Virus record (IMG/VR): IMGVR_UViG_3300035070_000751
Coordinates: 1 to 39,118 of that record
Length of the DNA stretch: 39,118 bases
From: a virus
Strand: one strand, 5' to 3'
Part shown: positions 18,307-25,272 of the stretch, one piece after another
Layout of the letters: each line of letters begins with the position of its first letter
Position numbering within the stretch: position 1 is the first letter of the stretch
Program-made: the position numbers and the translations under genes
The notes under the pieces: model-generated
Database searches by the model: none
The model's input: the letters and a program-made list of their open reading frames with translations, nothing else
What the model was told of the DNA's origin: nothing

Positions 18307-19078
18307 GTTGGTTCTCCTTTGGGGTTAGTTTGTTTAAGTTTATAAAGTCCTCTTCTTTTCTATACTTCAAATCGTCTTTGAGTTTTAATACTCTGACATC
18401 ATCTACGTATCCTCGTAACTCTTTTGCAAAGGCAAGGGTCTTGGGCATTGCATCAGGGTCTAAGGCAATTATAGCAGTCGAGAACTGTGCTAGGTATCTC
18501 TTGTGTGAATTGCTTAATGATGTTCCCAACACAGCTACCCCTACATAAACACCATCGCCTACAACAGATGCACTCACACAATCCTCAACGACTACTCCCA
18601 CATTACCATAACCATAAGTAAAAGGCAAGTCACTTTTTCCATATCTTTTCCATTTAGGTAAACGGAAACCTAAAGACCTACCAACTGCATCAACAATTAG
18701 TCCATCTTTCTTGATAGGAAACACGACTCTACTCTCCTTTACGTCATAGTAAAGTGGTATTCTTTTATAATCCAACCCAAACTCTAATGCATATCTTACG
18801 ACTTCAATCCTGTCGTTGTGATATACTACATGTTCAGGCATATTAAATTCTTCTGACATCTTCTTAGTTTCAAATACAGAGTTCCTAATATCATCTACGG
18901 ATAGATTAACTTTCTTTGTACCTGATATTGGACAAGAAGATTTGTAACAGTTCCAAACTAGCCTACCCATGTTGTTGGTTACAGTAAATGTTTTATAACC
19001 ATTACAACTAGGACAGTTAATTCTTTTTGATTCTCCTACACTTATATGTAAATCATTTATTATATTATATATATTCAT
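18284..19078 (-). CDS. DNA primase (zinc-binding plus TOPRIM)
   Basis: 264 residues. The N-terminal zinc-binding motif has C22-x2-C25 and C44-x4-C49. The TOPRIM domain shows VVVEDC (E165) and IIALDPDA (D207, D209), the metal-binding acidic triad. No helicase domain is attached, and the protein ends about 25 residues into the next gene's overlap. It makes RNA primers for lagging-strand synthesis with the helicase encoded immediately downstream. The ATG at 19078 lacks a clear SD, but it lies 2 bases after the recombinase stop, so reinitiation is likely. Confidence 0.9.
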   Translation of the reverse strand: MNIYNIINDLHISVGESKRINCPSCNGYKTFTVTNNMGRLVWNCYKSSCPISGTKKVNLSVDDIRNSVFETKKMSEEFNMPEHVVYHNDRIEVVRYALEFGLDYKRIPLYYDVKESRVVFPIKKDGLIVDAVGRSLGFRLPKWKRYGKSDLPFTYGYGNVGVVVEDCVSASVVGDGVYVGVAVLGTSLSNSHKRYLAQFSTAIIALDPDAMPKTLAFAKELRGYVDDVRVLKLKDDLKYRKEEDFINLNKLTPKENQHGTITTT

Positions 19079-19079
19079 A

Positions 19080-19973
19080 TTATATACTCTTATTGTAATT
19101 ATTACGTAATGTCAAGGCATTTTCTGCACTAGCATACGTATTTTTCATGTAAGGCTTGACCGATTGTGGGTTTGCATGACCTGTAACGGACATAATCTGA
19201 CCCATAGGTACACCTGCTTCTACCATTTCAGTAGTTCCTGTCCTACGTAAGTCCGATATACGTAACTCATTCGGTAATCCTGACTCTTTTATTATTCTTC
19301 GTGCTACTTTTGACAGTCTTTGCATAGCATATGGACTGTAAACACCCTTCATTGGTGTTGGATAGGGTGCAACATAGGGTTGAAAGTCATAATCTTTTGC
19401 CTGTTCTTTAAGCATTTCTAATAAGTCAAGAGAAATAGGCAGGTGTACTACACTTCTTCTCTTTGACTGTTGCAAATTTAACACACCTTTGTCAAAATCT
19501 ATGCTAGAAAACTGTAACATTCTCATATCTCCTACCCTCTGACACCATTCGTATGCCATTTGTACTATCAATCCCAAGTTTCTATACTTGAAATCATTGT
19601 AACAGTAGTTAAGAAATATCCTAACTTGTTCTTTTGTCCAAGTTACATTCCTTATATGAGTAGTTTTTCTTTTGAAAGTAGAGAACGGATTGCTCTCTGC
19701 ATATCCCATCTCCATTCCAAACGAATACATCTTACGTGCAACTGCACATACTGAGTTAGCTAAGTAAGTTCCCCTACTCAACCATACCTCGTATCCTCTT
19801 CGTGCAGTCGCACCTGTCATGTCAGACAATAAAATACTTGACATCTTTTTTCCGTCAACTTCTGTGTCCAACAGAACGTTGCAACAGTATTGATAATCAT
19901 GTTTAGTTTTGTCTGCTAAGTTATTGTAATCGTTAGACAAAAGGTACTTTTCATTAAGCGATTTTAAGTTCAT
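19080..19973 (-). CDS. int: Tyrosine recombinase (phage integrase)
   Basis: 297 residues from the ATG at 19973 (GGAG 5 bases upstream). The N-terminal half is a helical SAM-like core-binding domain (about 10-100). The catalytic domain shows R146 (CQRVGDMR), K171, S240-D-L-R243, G265-H266 and Y275, nine residues after H266. The first His of the usual HxxR box is Ser here. The family cuts and joins DNA at att sites; some pelagiphages integrate into tRNA genes. No attP, excisionase or repressor was recognised nearby. It is unusual in lying inside the replication operon, directly upstream of primase. Confidence 0.88.
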   Translation of the reverse strand: MNLKSLNEKYLLSNDYNNLADKTKHDYQYCCNVLLDTEVDGKKMSSILLSDMTGATARRGYEVWLSRGTYLANSVCAVARKMYSFGMEMGYAESNPFSTFKRKTTHIRNVTWTKEQVRIFLNYCYNDFKYRNLGLIVQMAYEWCQRVGDMRMLQFSSIDFDKGVLNLQQSKRRSVVHLPISLDLLEMLKEQAKDYDFQPYVAPYPTPMKGVYSPYAMQRLSKVARRIIKESGLPNELRISDLRRTGTTEMVEAGVPMGQIMSVTGHANPQSVKPYMKNTYASAENALTLRNNYNKSI

Positions 19974-20463
19974 TATTCTCCATCCATTTTGGTTTCTCTG
20001 TATACTTGTACCTCGCAAATCTAGATTTGTCAACAATATAAAATTTTCTATATGCTTTTATGGGAAAGAACTCATCTGTCTTCAAGTCATCATGCCCACT
20101 AAAACATTGTGGGTGTCTAGTAAGTTTACCTTCAGGTATCTTAAATCTACCTTGAAATAAAGATAGCTGATGCTTACAAGCACCATGATATTTACCATAT
20201 CTATCATTATACTCATGTAGCATAGCACTATACAATTTGTATGCAAAGATATAGTTTTCTCTAGTTTCCATTGCCCATAGGGTGCAAGGATGCTTCTGAT
20301 GTACAGGTTTGTACAATCCTTCTCGTTCTGCATAGTCAGGTGCATGATGCCATAGTGCAGTACATAACATCTGTGCTTCTTCTAGAGGCATCTTGACTAC
20401 GTGTTGGTCACACAAAGATTGTGCAATACCTATTGGACTGTGTTCTATAATAAATCTATTCAT
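19954..20463 (-). CDS. Conserved His/Cys-rich phage protein, unknown function
   Basis: 169 residues from the ATG at 20463 (TAGGAG upstream); a longer reading to 20523 would have no SD. Distinctive conserved-looking segments are CDQHVVKMPLEEAQML, HPCTLWA, ENY and EYNDRYGKYHGA. I recognise this pattern from phage and mycobacterial proteins of unknown role. Similar proteins are sometimes labelled pyrimidine-dimer glycosylases, but the DenV active-site features are not visible here. It overlaps the recombinase start by 20 bases. Confidence 0.7.
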   Translation of the reverse strand: MNRFIIEHSPIGIAQSLCDQHVVKMPLEEAQMLCTALWHHAPDYAEREGLYKPVHQKHPCTLWAMETRENYIFAYKLYSAMLHEYNDRYGKYHGACKHQLSLFQGRFKIPEGKLTRHPQCFSGHDDLKTDEFFPIKAYRKFYIVDKSRFARYKYTEKPKWMENNELKIA

Positions 20464-20543
20464 AATCCTACTCCTATAAATCCTAGTATGAATGCCATAC
20501 AACACATACCTAATATAAACCAAATTAATTCTTCATTATTCAT
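20460..20543 (-). CDS. 27-residue single-pass membrane peptide
   Basis: Very short ORF: polar MNNEE start, then about 21 hydrophobic residues with two adjacent Cys. Its ATG overlaps the stop of the upstream mini-gene (ATGA), and its own stop overlaps the ATG of the next gene (ATGA), so coupling is tight at both ends. The length makes it uncertain, but the organisation is that of a real gene. Function unknown. Confidence 0.45.
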   Translation of the reverse strand: MNNEELIWFILGMCCMAFILGFIGVGL

Positions 20544-20644
20544 GCTAATAACTCCATACCTACTTGTATCATTGCATATGCATAAAGCACTAGGATAACA
20601 CTCACTAATACCTTATTCATAAAATCGTTTGAACCATCATTCAT
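20540..20644 (-). CDS. 34-residue membrane peptide
   Basis: Short ORF starting at 20644. A polar N-terminus (MNDGSNDFMNK) is followed by a membrane-length hydrophobic segment of about 20 residues. It overlaps the upstream gene by 8 bases and the downstream mini-gene by 4. Together with the 27-residue peptide it forms a pair of consecutive single-pass membrane peptides. Function unknown. Confidence 0.45.
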   Translation of the reverse strand: MNDGSNDFMNKVLVSVILVLYAYAMIQVGMELLA

Positions 20645-20789
20645 TTTCAATCTCCTCAAAATGTTTAACTAACATATCTAAACCTTTACAGACACCTCTA
20701 TGCTCTGCTTTCGTGTGGCTATCATTTACCCACTCGTCATCTGCTTTAATGTCTGCGACTGCTCTTTTTATTTGTTCTAATTTAACCAT
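20637..20789 (-). CDS. 50-residue soluble hypothetical protein
   Basis: Starts at 20789, overlapping the methyltransferase stop by 8 bases. Charged and helical, with IKRAVADIKADDEW and a Glu-rich C-terminus (VKHFEEIENE). There is a single Cys. It is part of the leftward operon between the methyltransferase and two tiny membrane peptides. No family recognised. Confidence 0.55.
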   Translation of the reverse strand: MVKLEQIKRAVADIKADDEWVNDSHTKAEHRGVCKGLDMLVKHFEEIENE

Positions 20790-21963
20790 AAACAAAATAT
20801 CCTTTCTCATAATTAATTGATTTTATTTTTTTAGGCAATAGCATCTCTCCTAATATATGTGCAATCACATCAACTGTCCACCCATTACCAATCATCTTGT
20901 ATCTTTGTGTCTTTGACACACCCTCTGTATAATTGTCAGGTAGAGTCTGTAATCTCTCACACTCCACAGGAGTTAGCTTTCTCCATGTCATACCTTCTAC
21001 CACAACATTATCTTTTTGTACAGTAGTTAAACAATTAGTCTTGTCATCACTACGTACTTCTACTTGTGGTTCTAAAGGTAAATCCATTTGATAATCTTTA
21101 CGTACACCATTGGCATCTAACCTACGATTGACAATCCTACCACCTTTAGGTGAATAGGTTGCAACCTTTGGTTCTCTGTTACCACCTTGCATAGTAAGTA
21201 ACGTAGGTGCTTTACCATCCATGTGATACACTTCCTTAGTTGCTCTGTAGTTGTAGTGTGCATACTCTTCTGCTTCTCCTACAGGCATAAGTCTATCAAC
21301 CAATGTCATGCCATTGTTACCTGCACCCTTGTACATAGTAGCAGTTGTACACAATGCCTTTTGATTAGGGTTCTTGTGATGTCTAGCATTACGTTCATTG
21401 ATAGGAACAGGTGGCTCGTCATGGTCAGTCTGTAATATATCCTTGAGTACCAAGCCTTTGTCTTCCAAAGGTGGAATCATTATCTGTTCATACTTGCCAT
21501 TGATGTATGTACCAAACCAATAGTTTCTCCATCTGTTTTGTGCAGAAACTTTGCTTGAGTTTAGTAACTGTGGTGGAAAACCCATGTGTTCTGTAATCAC
21601 ATCCTCAAACTGTTTCTTCATTCGTACATTCTCAAGCAATACATATCTAGGTTTTAGCTCATTCATAATTCGTACAAACTCAAAGAATAATTTGGAACGT
21701 GGGTCATCAAATGCCAACTGCTCTCCTGCAAAGGAGAACCCCTGACATGGACTACCACCCATAAGTAAATCTATCTGAGGTAAATCCTCAGTATCTATTT
21801 TAGTTACATCACCCAACTGTATTATGTCAGGATGATTCTTGTTTGCTATCTTAATAGCATAAGGGTCAATCTCTGCAGAAAAATATTTATCTACAGATAC
21901 ATTGGCTCTGTCCATAGCAAGTCTTCCTACTTCCATACCACCAAATAAATTTAATACATTCAT
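20782..21963 (-). CDS. Orphan DNA cytosine-5 methyltransferase
   Basis: 393 residues; AGGAG upstream of the ATG. Motif I appears as NLFGGMEVG (FGG instead of the usual FAGxGG), motif IV as SPCQGFSF with catalytic C73, motif VI as ENV (E111), motif VIII as QNRWRNYWFG (142-151), and the C-terminal motifs as RLQTLPDNYT and YKMIGNGWTVDV. S-adenosylmethionine is the methyl donor. No restriction endonuclease gene was seen beside it, so it probably protects phage DNA from host restriction or marks it for regulation. The target sequence cannot be read from the protein. Confidence 0.93.
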   Translation of the reverse strand: MNVLNLFGGMEVGRLAMDRANVSVDKYFSAEIDPYAIKIANKNHPDIIQLGDVTKIDTEDLPQIDLLMGGSPCQGFSFAGEQLAFDDPRSKLFFEFVRIMNELKPRYVLLENVRMKKQFEDVITEHMGFPPQLLNSSKVSAQNRWRNYWFGTYINGKYEQIMIPPLEDKGLVLKDILQTDHDEPPVPINERNARHHKNPNQKALCTTATMYKGAGNNGMTLVDRLMPVGEAEEYAHYNYRATKEVYHMDGKAPTLLTMQGGNREPKVATYSPKGGRIVNRRLDANGVRKDYQMDLPLEPQVEVRSDDKTNCLTTVQKDNVVVEGMTWRKLTPVECERLQTLPDNYTEGVSKTQRYKMIGNGWTVDVIAHILGEMLLPKKIKSINYEKGYFVYG

Positions 21964-22181
21964 TGTATTTTCTCCTTTCTAATTGGCATACAACCAACAT
22001 GAATTATTTCAGATTTTGTAAGTCTAGGTTGAATTATTTCAACTATACTTTCGTCAAGACTTTTCTTATTCTGAGTGTAAAATAAATTACACTCATTATA
22101 AGATGAGAAAGTTCTCTGCTCAGTTATACTGTTCAGAGTTCTATTCTCTGTCATGAACATGACGTAGAGAACCCAAATCAT
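21960..22181 (-). CDS. Small protein with hydrophobic N-terminus
   Basis: 73 residues. Its ATG overlaps the stop of the DUF932 gene (TAATG), and its stop overlaps the methyltransferase ATG. It opens with a short hydrophobic segment (MIWVLYVMFM), then a polar region with two Cys (NECNLF, VGCMP). The layout resembles two other small proteins in this window (29097 and 32369) that also begin with a hydrophobic stretch and carry an early Cys next to Leu. Export or membrane insertion is possible. No function assigned. Confidence 0.6.
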   Translation of the reverse strand: MIWVLYVMFMTENRTLNSITEQRTFSSYNECNLFYTQNKKSLDESIVEIIQPRLTKSEIIHVGCMPIRKEKIQ

Positions 22182-23029
22182 TAGGCTACTAACAAGTCTT
22201 GGAAAGGTTTAGAATCTACCCATTGAGCAACCTGTTGCTCTCTGTTCCACATAGACTGTGCTTGGGTATCATTACCTGTATTACGTAATGAGAAACCATT
22301 CCTCTCATCTGCATAAGATGAGTAGTTAGTAAATGCAGAGTACAAAGCATACATATTCTTACCTCTCTTGCTTATCTCTTGTTGTGCAAGAGAATACATC
22401 TTCTTAGAAAGTCTTTCAGACTTTACTATCTTATCAAGAAGTAATCTTACATTTGCCTTGATAGGTGTCTCTGCCCATACCTGTAACATTCTGCAATGCT
22501 CGTCAAAGTCTTGCCTTGCAGTTGTCAAGTCAGATATAAAGTTCTCCATGCTAAACCCACTTGTGTTTTTCTTTTTGAGTTGAGCATACTTACCTCTAAC
22601 TTGTTTGTTAGTACAAAAGAAATCAATACCCCCAAACAATGCTATGTTAGAACATGAGCCATCAATACCATGAAGTAAAATGATTCTCTCATTTACTTCT
22701 GTCTGATGCTTGTCAGATGTTATCTTGTATGACACGTTAGGTAATGTTATATCTAACATTGCCCATGCAGTATCTCTACAGATTCTCCACTTGACCTTTA
22801 CATCTTCTAACTCATGTGGTTCTCTATTGCTAACAATAGCTTCCTCACACCCATAGAAATATGTAGGGTGGTCAACACACTTGAATGTGTTGCTCACATG
22901 ACTACAAGCCTTGTCTGTCATGGTATTAATACCAAACTTGTATCCACTTAATCGACTAGGCTCGTACCTAATCCCATAATTTAGACTCTCGTCTATCTCA
23001 AATAATCTTGGTGTTACATCTAATGGCAT
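22181..23029 (-). CDS. DUF932-like protein
   Basis: 282 residues; GGAG before the ATG. The central part (HGIDGSCSNIALFGGIDFFCTN, about residues 118-140) fits the DUF932 pattern in which a S/G-x-DGS turn is followed by a Cys-Asn segment, then a basic stretch with Thr/Ser. DUF932 proteins occur in phages and plasmids and have no settled function; nucleic-acid or recombination roles have been suggested. Several segments carry intragenic hairpins, for example AATGTTA-TATC-TAACATT at 22742-22759. Confidence 0.65.
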   Translation of the reverse strand: MPLDVTPRLFEIDESLNYGIRYEPSRLSGYKFGINTMTDKACSHVSNTFKCVDHPTYFYGCEEAIVSNREPHELEDVKVKWRICRDTAWAMLDITLPNVSYKITSDKHQTEVNERIILLHGIDGSCSNIALFGGIDFFCTNKQVRGKYAQLKKKNTSGFSMENFISDLTTARQDFDEHCRMLQVWAETPIKANVRLLLDKIVKSERLSKKMYSLAQQEISKRGKNMYALYSAFTNYSSYADERNGFSLRNTGNDTQAQSMWNREQQVAQWVDSKPFQDLLVA

Positions 23030-23031
23030 AA

Positions 23032-23667
23032 TTATTCTCCTTTCTTTTTGTCAATATAAATTCTTAAATGTGTTGAGTCTTCAATGGATTGTCCAAATGA
23101 AGCCTTGCCTGTGCCATACAACTCAGGCTTGAGGTGTTGCCCTCGTACTCTCATGGTGTATGACTCGTCATTGAGATACATCTTCATACCTCGTGCTAAC
23201 TTCTTACCATACTCATCATTAGGTATCTCACTAAAGACATACCTATGTCCTTGAGTGTGGTGTTCTTCTGCATATGCTTTTCTCCACCTGTGTTCTTCCT
23301 TACGGAAAGTATCAATGATATTGTCTCTGCTTGTTATTTTACAAGCATACTCATTGAGTTGTTCATCTTTTTCTTCAATGATATCATTCAAAGTTTCTAC
23401 TTGGCTACGTAGTCCATCAATAATATGGTCTTTAGCTTTGATAGTATCTTCTTCGTTTAAAACGATATCATTAGCACCCATCATAACTTTTGTATTTTGT
23501 TTCACAAATGCTCTAACTAAATGTTGGAAGTCCATGTGTGAGATAGGTATCTCTTTACCCTCTGCTTCTGAATAGTATGTCTTGTTGTTCAAGTCATACA
23601 TATCACTTGCTAGTCTACCTGATTCATTAATCAGACCTAACATCTGTACTAGTCTATGTATCTTCAT
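23032..23667 (-). CDS. Coiled-coil protein, unknown function
   Basis: 211 residues; GAGGAG before the ATG. Residues about 70-130 form a charged coiled coil (repeated I/L with E, D, K). The last 70 residues are basic and Gly/Tyr-containing (RYVFSEIPNDEYG and RVRGQHLKP). No catalytic motif was recognised. It lies between two small unknown early genes. Confidence 0.65.
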   Translation of the reverse strand: MKIHRLVQMLGLINESGRLASDMYDLNNKTYYSEAEGKEIPISHMDFQHLVRAFVKQNTKVMMGANDIVLNEEDTIKAKDHIIDGLRSQVETLNDIIEEKDEQLNEYACKITSRDNIIDTFRKEEHRWRKAYAEEHHTQGHRYVFSEIPNDEYGKKLARGMKMYLNDESYTMRVRGQHLKPELYGTGKASFGQSIEDSTHLRIYIDKKKGE

Positions 23668-23668
23668 A

Positions 23669-23887
23669 TTAATACTCCTCTACAAATAAAAATTCAATTC
23701 GTGACTTTGGATATACTGCTCTTGCCATATCTATGGCATGGTCAATCGCATAGTTGTATCCACTCTTTTCTAAGGCTTGTGGGTGTACATTCACTTTACC
23801 TTTGTTGCCATCAATAGACAACCCCACCACCCAAAAGGGTGAGGGGTATGTGCTACGATTAGGCAAGGTGCTAATCTTATTAAACAT
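23669..23887 (-). CDS. Hypothetical protein
   Basis: 72 residues. Its ATG overlaps the upstream stop (TAATG). Mixed alpha/beta composition with a C-terminal SRIEFLFVEEY strand. The coding sequence contains a strong GC-rich inverted repeat (CACCC-AAAA-GGGTG near 23826-23839). No family recognised. Confidence 0.6.
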   Translation of the reverse strand: MFNKISTLPNRSTYPSPFWVVGLSIDGNKGKVNVHPQALEKSGYNYAIDHAIDMARAVYPKSRIEFLFVEEY

Positions 23888-24264
23888 TAGGCAACCTTAC
23901 CTTTCCTACCAACTTTAGCAGTAGCTAGGTTAGATATAGTATCTACCTTGAACTCGCCAAAGGTAATAGCCTTGTATGGCTTACCCTTTAACAAGGCTCT
24001 GCAGAAAGAGGTCAAATCCTGCATGACTAACATGAATGCAGATGAAGAAGTATTCTGTATGTAGAATCCCTCATTCTTTCTAGCACTTCTGCTAAGGTCA
24101 AGCACTAGGTCATAGACTCTTTCTTTAGAAAGATTCTTACCTGTAACTTCCTTGTATAATACAGACGCTACATCATATAGCTTCTGTCCTCGCTCAGTCA
24201 AGCATTGACCTGTACGACCTGTAGATTGTTTCCAATATGAAACATTGATAGTTTTCTTACTCAT
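23887..24264 (-). CDS. Hypothetical early protein
   Basis: 125 residues; AAGGAG lies before the ATG, within a weak AAAC...GTTT hairpin. Basic, with a helical middle (KNLSKERVYDLVLDLSRSARK) and a C-terminus ending GRKGKVA. It is preceded, 35 bases upstream, by a copy of the GTCCGA-TCGGAC box. No family recognised. Confidence 0.6.
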   Translation of the reverse strand: MSKKTINVSYWKQSTGRTGQCLTERGQKLYDVASVLYKEVTGKNLSKERVYDLVLDLSRSARKNEGFYIQNTSSSAFMLVMQDLTSFCRALLKGKPYKAITFGEFKVDTISNLATAKVGRKGKVA

Positions 24265-24298
24265 AATAAACTCCTTTCGTTTGTTGGTTAAGTAAGGT

Positions 24299-24313
24299 GT
24301 CCGACAATCGGAC
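24299..24313. repeat. GTCCGA-CAA-TCGGAC box, copy a
   Basis: Perfect 6-bp inverted repeat with a CAA spacer, between the 46-residue gene and the gene starting at 24264. It is identical in core to copies c, d and f. It could be an operator or an RNA hairpin in the leader of the downstream gene. Confidence 0.8.
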
Positions 24314-24323
24314 AGTTGTTTTG

Positions 24324-24464
24324 CTAGGCAAAAAACTTCTCTTGCCTTGCGTGTTTAACTTTTCTCTGCAACTTACGTTCACGCTTCCAATCGTCACGCT
24401 TCTGTTTCTTTGCAGTTTTCTTTACAGAAATTTTCTCAAACATTTTATCCTCATACTTTCGCAT
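24324..24464 (-). CDS. 46-residue very basic peptide
   Basis: Start at 24464, chosen because AAGGAG precedes it; a longer open frame upstream has no SD. Nearly half the residues are Lys or Arg (for example KKTAKKQKRDDWKRERK). It overlaps the ArfA-like gene by 14 bases. Such composition fits RNA or ribosome binding, possibly functioning with the ArfA-like peptide. No family recognised. Confidence 0.55.
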   Translation of the reverse strand: MRKYEDKMFEKISVKKTAKKQKRDDWKRERKLQRKVKHARQEKFFA

Positions 24465-24576
24465 TGCTTTTCTCCTTCTTTCTATTGTATGAACCTTTGC
24501 CCTTCTTGTTAGGCACAACTTGTTTCTTGATAAACATGAGTGCCTTTGCAATAGGGTTAATCTTTTTTATCTTCAT
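24451..24576 (-). CDS. ArfA-like ribosome-rescue peptide
   Basis: 41 residues, starting at 24576 with GGAG upstream and TAA-ATG adjacency to the previous gene. The peptide has NPIAKAL, then a basic helix, then VVPNKKGKGSYNRKK. In E. coli ArfA the corresponding conserved part is VEKNKKGKGSYMRK, the segment that enters the empty mRNA channel of a stalled ribosome and recruits RF2. The phage version is shorter than E. coli ArfA and ends soon after the motif, as does the mature truncated ArfA. Rescue activity is inferred from this motif only. Confidence 0.6.
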   Translation of the reverse strand: MKIKKINPIAKALMFIKKQVVPNKKGKGSYNRKKEKSNAKV

Positions 24577-24792
24577 TTAAATCTCCACCTTGTAGAACTT
24601 GCCATCGTTGTCATCTCTGACAACAACACTTGCGAAGTCATATAAGTTAGTTACATTACCCACACTTATGTTTAACTTTGTTAAAGAATAACCCATAAGT
24701 GCTAGGTCATTTATGAGTTGCTTGTAGGTACTGTTCTCTACGACCATATCCCACAACAACTGCTTGATTTTTACGTTAGTTAAAATTTTCAT
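24577..24792 (-). CDS. Hypothetical protein
   Basis: 71 residues from the ATG at 24792, chosen because GGAG is 6 bases upstream; an ATG at 24804 overlaps that SD. Mixed alpha/beta with a C-terminal VVVRDDNDGKFYKVEI strand pair. It is the first gene after the AT-rich hairpin at 24811-24852, which also contains a promoter-like TTGACT-N17-TATAAC. No family recognised. Confidence 0.6.
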   Translation of the reverse strand: MKILTNVKIKQLLWDMVVENSTYKQLINDLALMGYSLTKLNISVGNVTNLYDFASVVVRDDNDGKFYKVEI

Positions 24793-24810
24793 ATCGCACT
24801 CCATATATAT

Positions 24811-24852
24811 GTTATATAACTACTTTCATTGAAAGTCAAGTAGTTATATAAC
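24811..24852 (-). promoter_or_regulatory. AT-rich inverted repeat 1 (15-bp arms, 12-nt loop) with promoter-like hexamers
   Basis: Arms GTTATATAACTACTT (24811-24825) and AAGTAGTTATATAAC (24838-24852), loop TCATTGAAAGTC. On the leftward strand the loop edge gives TTGACT (24834-24839) and the far arm gives TATAAC (24811-24816), separated by 17 bases, a good sigma-70 spacing. It may thus be a promoter with a palindromic operator, an RNA hairpin in a read-through transcript, or both. Confidence 0.6.
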
Positions 24853-24864
24853 TTATTCTGTTGA

Positions 24865-25254
24865 TTAAATGTACACACGAGGTACTACTCCATTCTCGTG
24901 ATGTAAAGATTCTAAACGAATCCAACCTACCCAATCCCTTGGAATCTCATTCCACTCATCGTGGTCTTCGCCCTTGTGCATGAAGTAGTCATCTGTGTAA
25001 GGGTTATACTTAACCCTATCCCAATCTATTGGGTTAAAGTTATTGTCATTGTTTTCAACAATGTAACCTACTGCAAAGGCATGAACATTCTTCTTGCCTT
25101 CCTCACGTACTCGCTTCTGTCCACTCTCCCATATGGTATAGTATCCATTACGAAGTTTAAGATACTTCTTGTAGTCTATGACTAAACCACTCTTGCATGA
25201 CACAATACTCCATATGAGTTTGTGTAAGTTCCAATATACTCGTACTTTTTCCAT
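24865..25254 (-). CDS. Conserved phage protein, unknown function
   Basis: 129 residues. The N-terminus VRVYWNLHKLIWSI and the middle GQKRVREEGKKNVHAFAVG match a small family I know from many phages of Gram-negative bacteria (NLHK...WS...R.RV..EGRKNVHA). No function is established. The Shine-Dalgarno sequence sits in the apex of a perfect hairpin immediately before the ATG. Its coding sequence holds several perfect hairpins, e.g. GGGTTA-TACT-TAACCC at 25011-25026. Confidence 0.72.
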   Translation of the reverse strand: MEKVRVYWNLHKLIWSIVSCKSGLVIDYKKYLKLRNGYYTIWESGQKRVREEGKKNVHAFAVGYIVENNDNNFNPIDWDRVKYNPYTDDYFMHKGEDHDEWNEIPRDWVGWIRLESLHHENGVVPRVYI

Positions 25255-25255
25255 G

Positions 25256-25272
25256 TTAAACTCCTAGTTTAA
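25256..25272 (-). promoter_or_regulatory. SD-in-loop hairpin before 129-residue gene
   Basis: On the message the sequence is TTAAACT-AGG-AGTTTAA, a 7-bp stem with a 3-nt loop, ending one base before the ATG. The AGGAG ribosome binding site spans loop and stem. Melting of the AU-rich stem would be needed for initiation. Confidence 0.65.

Noticed and set aside
16124-18548. Several rightward open frames of 66-127 codons opposite polymerase, helicase and primase
   Set aside because: They are antisense to well-supported genes with intact catalytic motifs and lack ribosome binding sites.
19954-20463. Calling this gene a pyrimidine-dimer DNA glycosylase
   Set aside because: The T4 DenV N-terminal catalytic Thr and Glu context is not visible; similarity is only to annotated but uncharacterised phage proteins.
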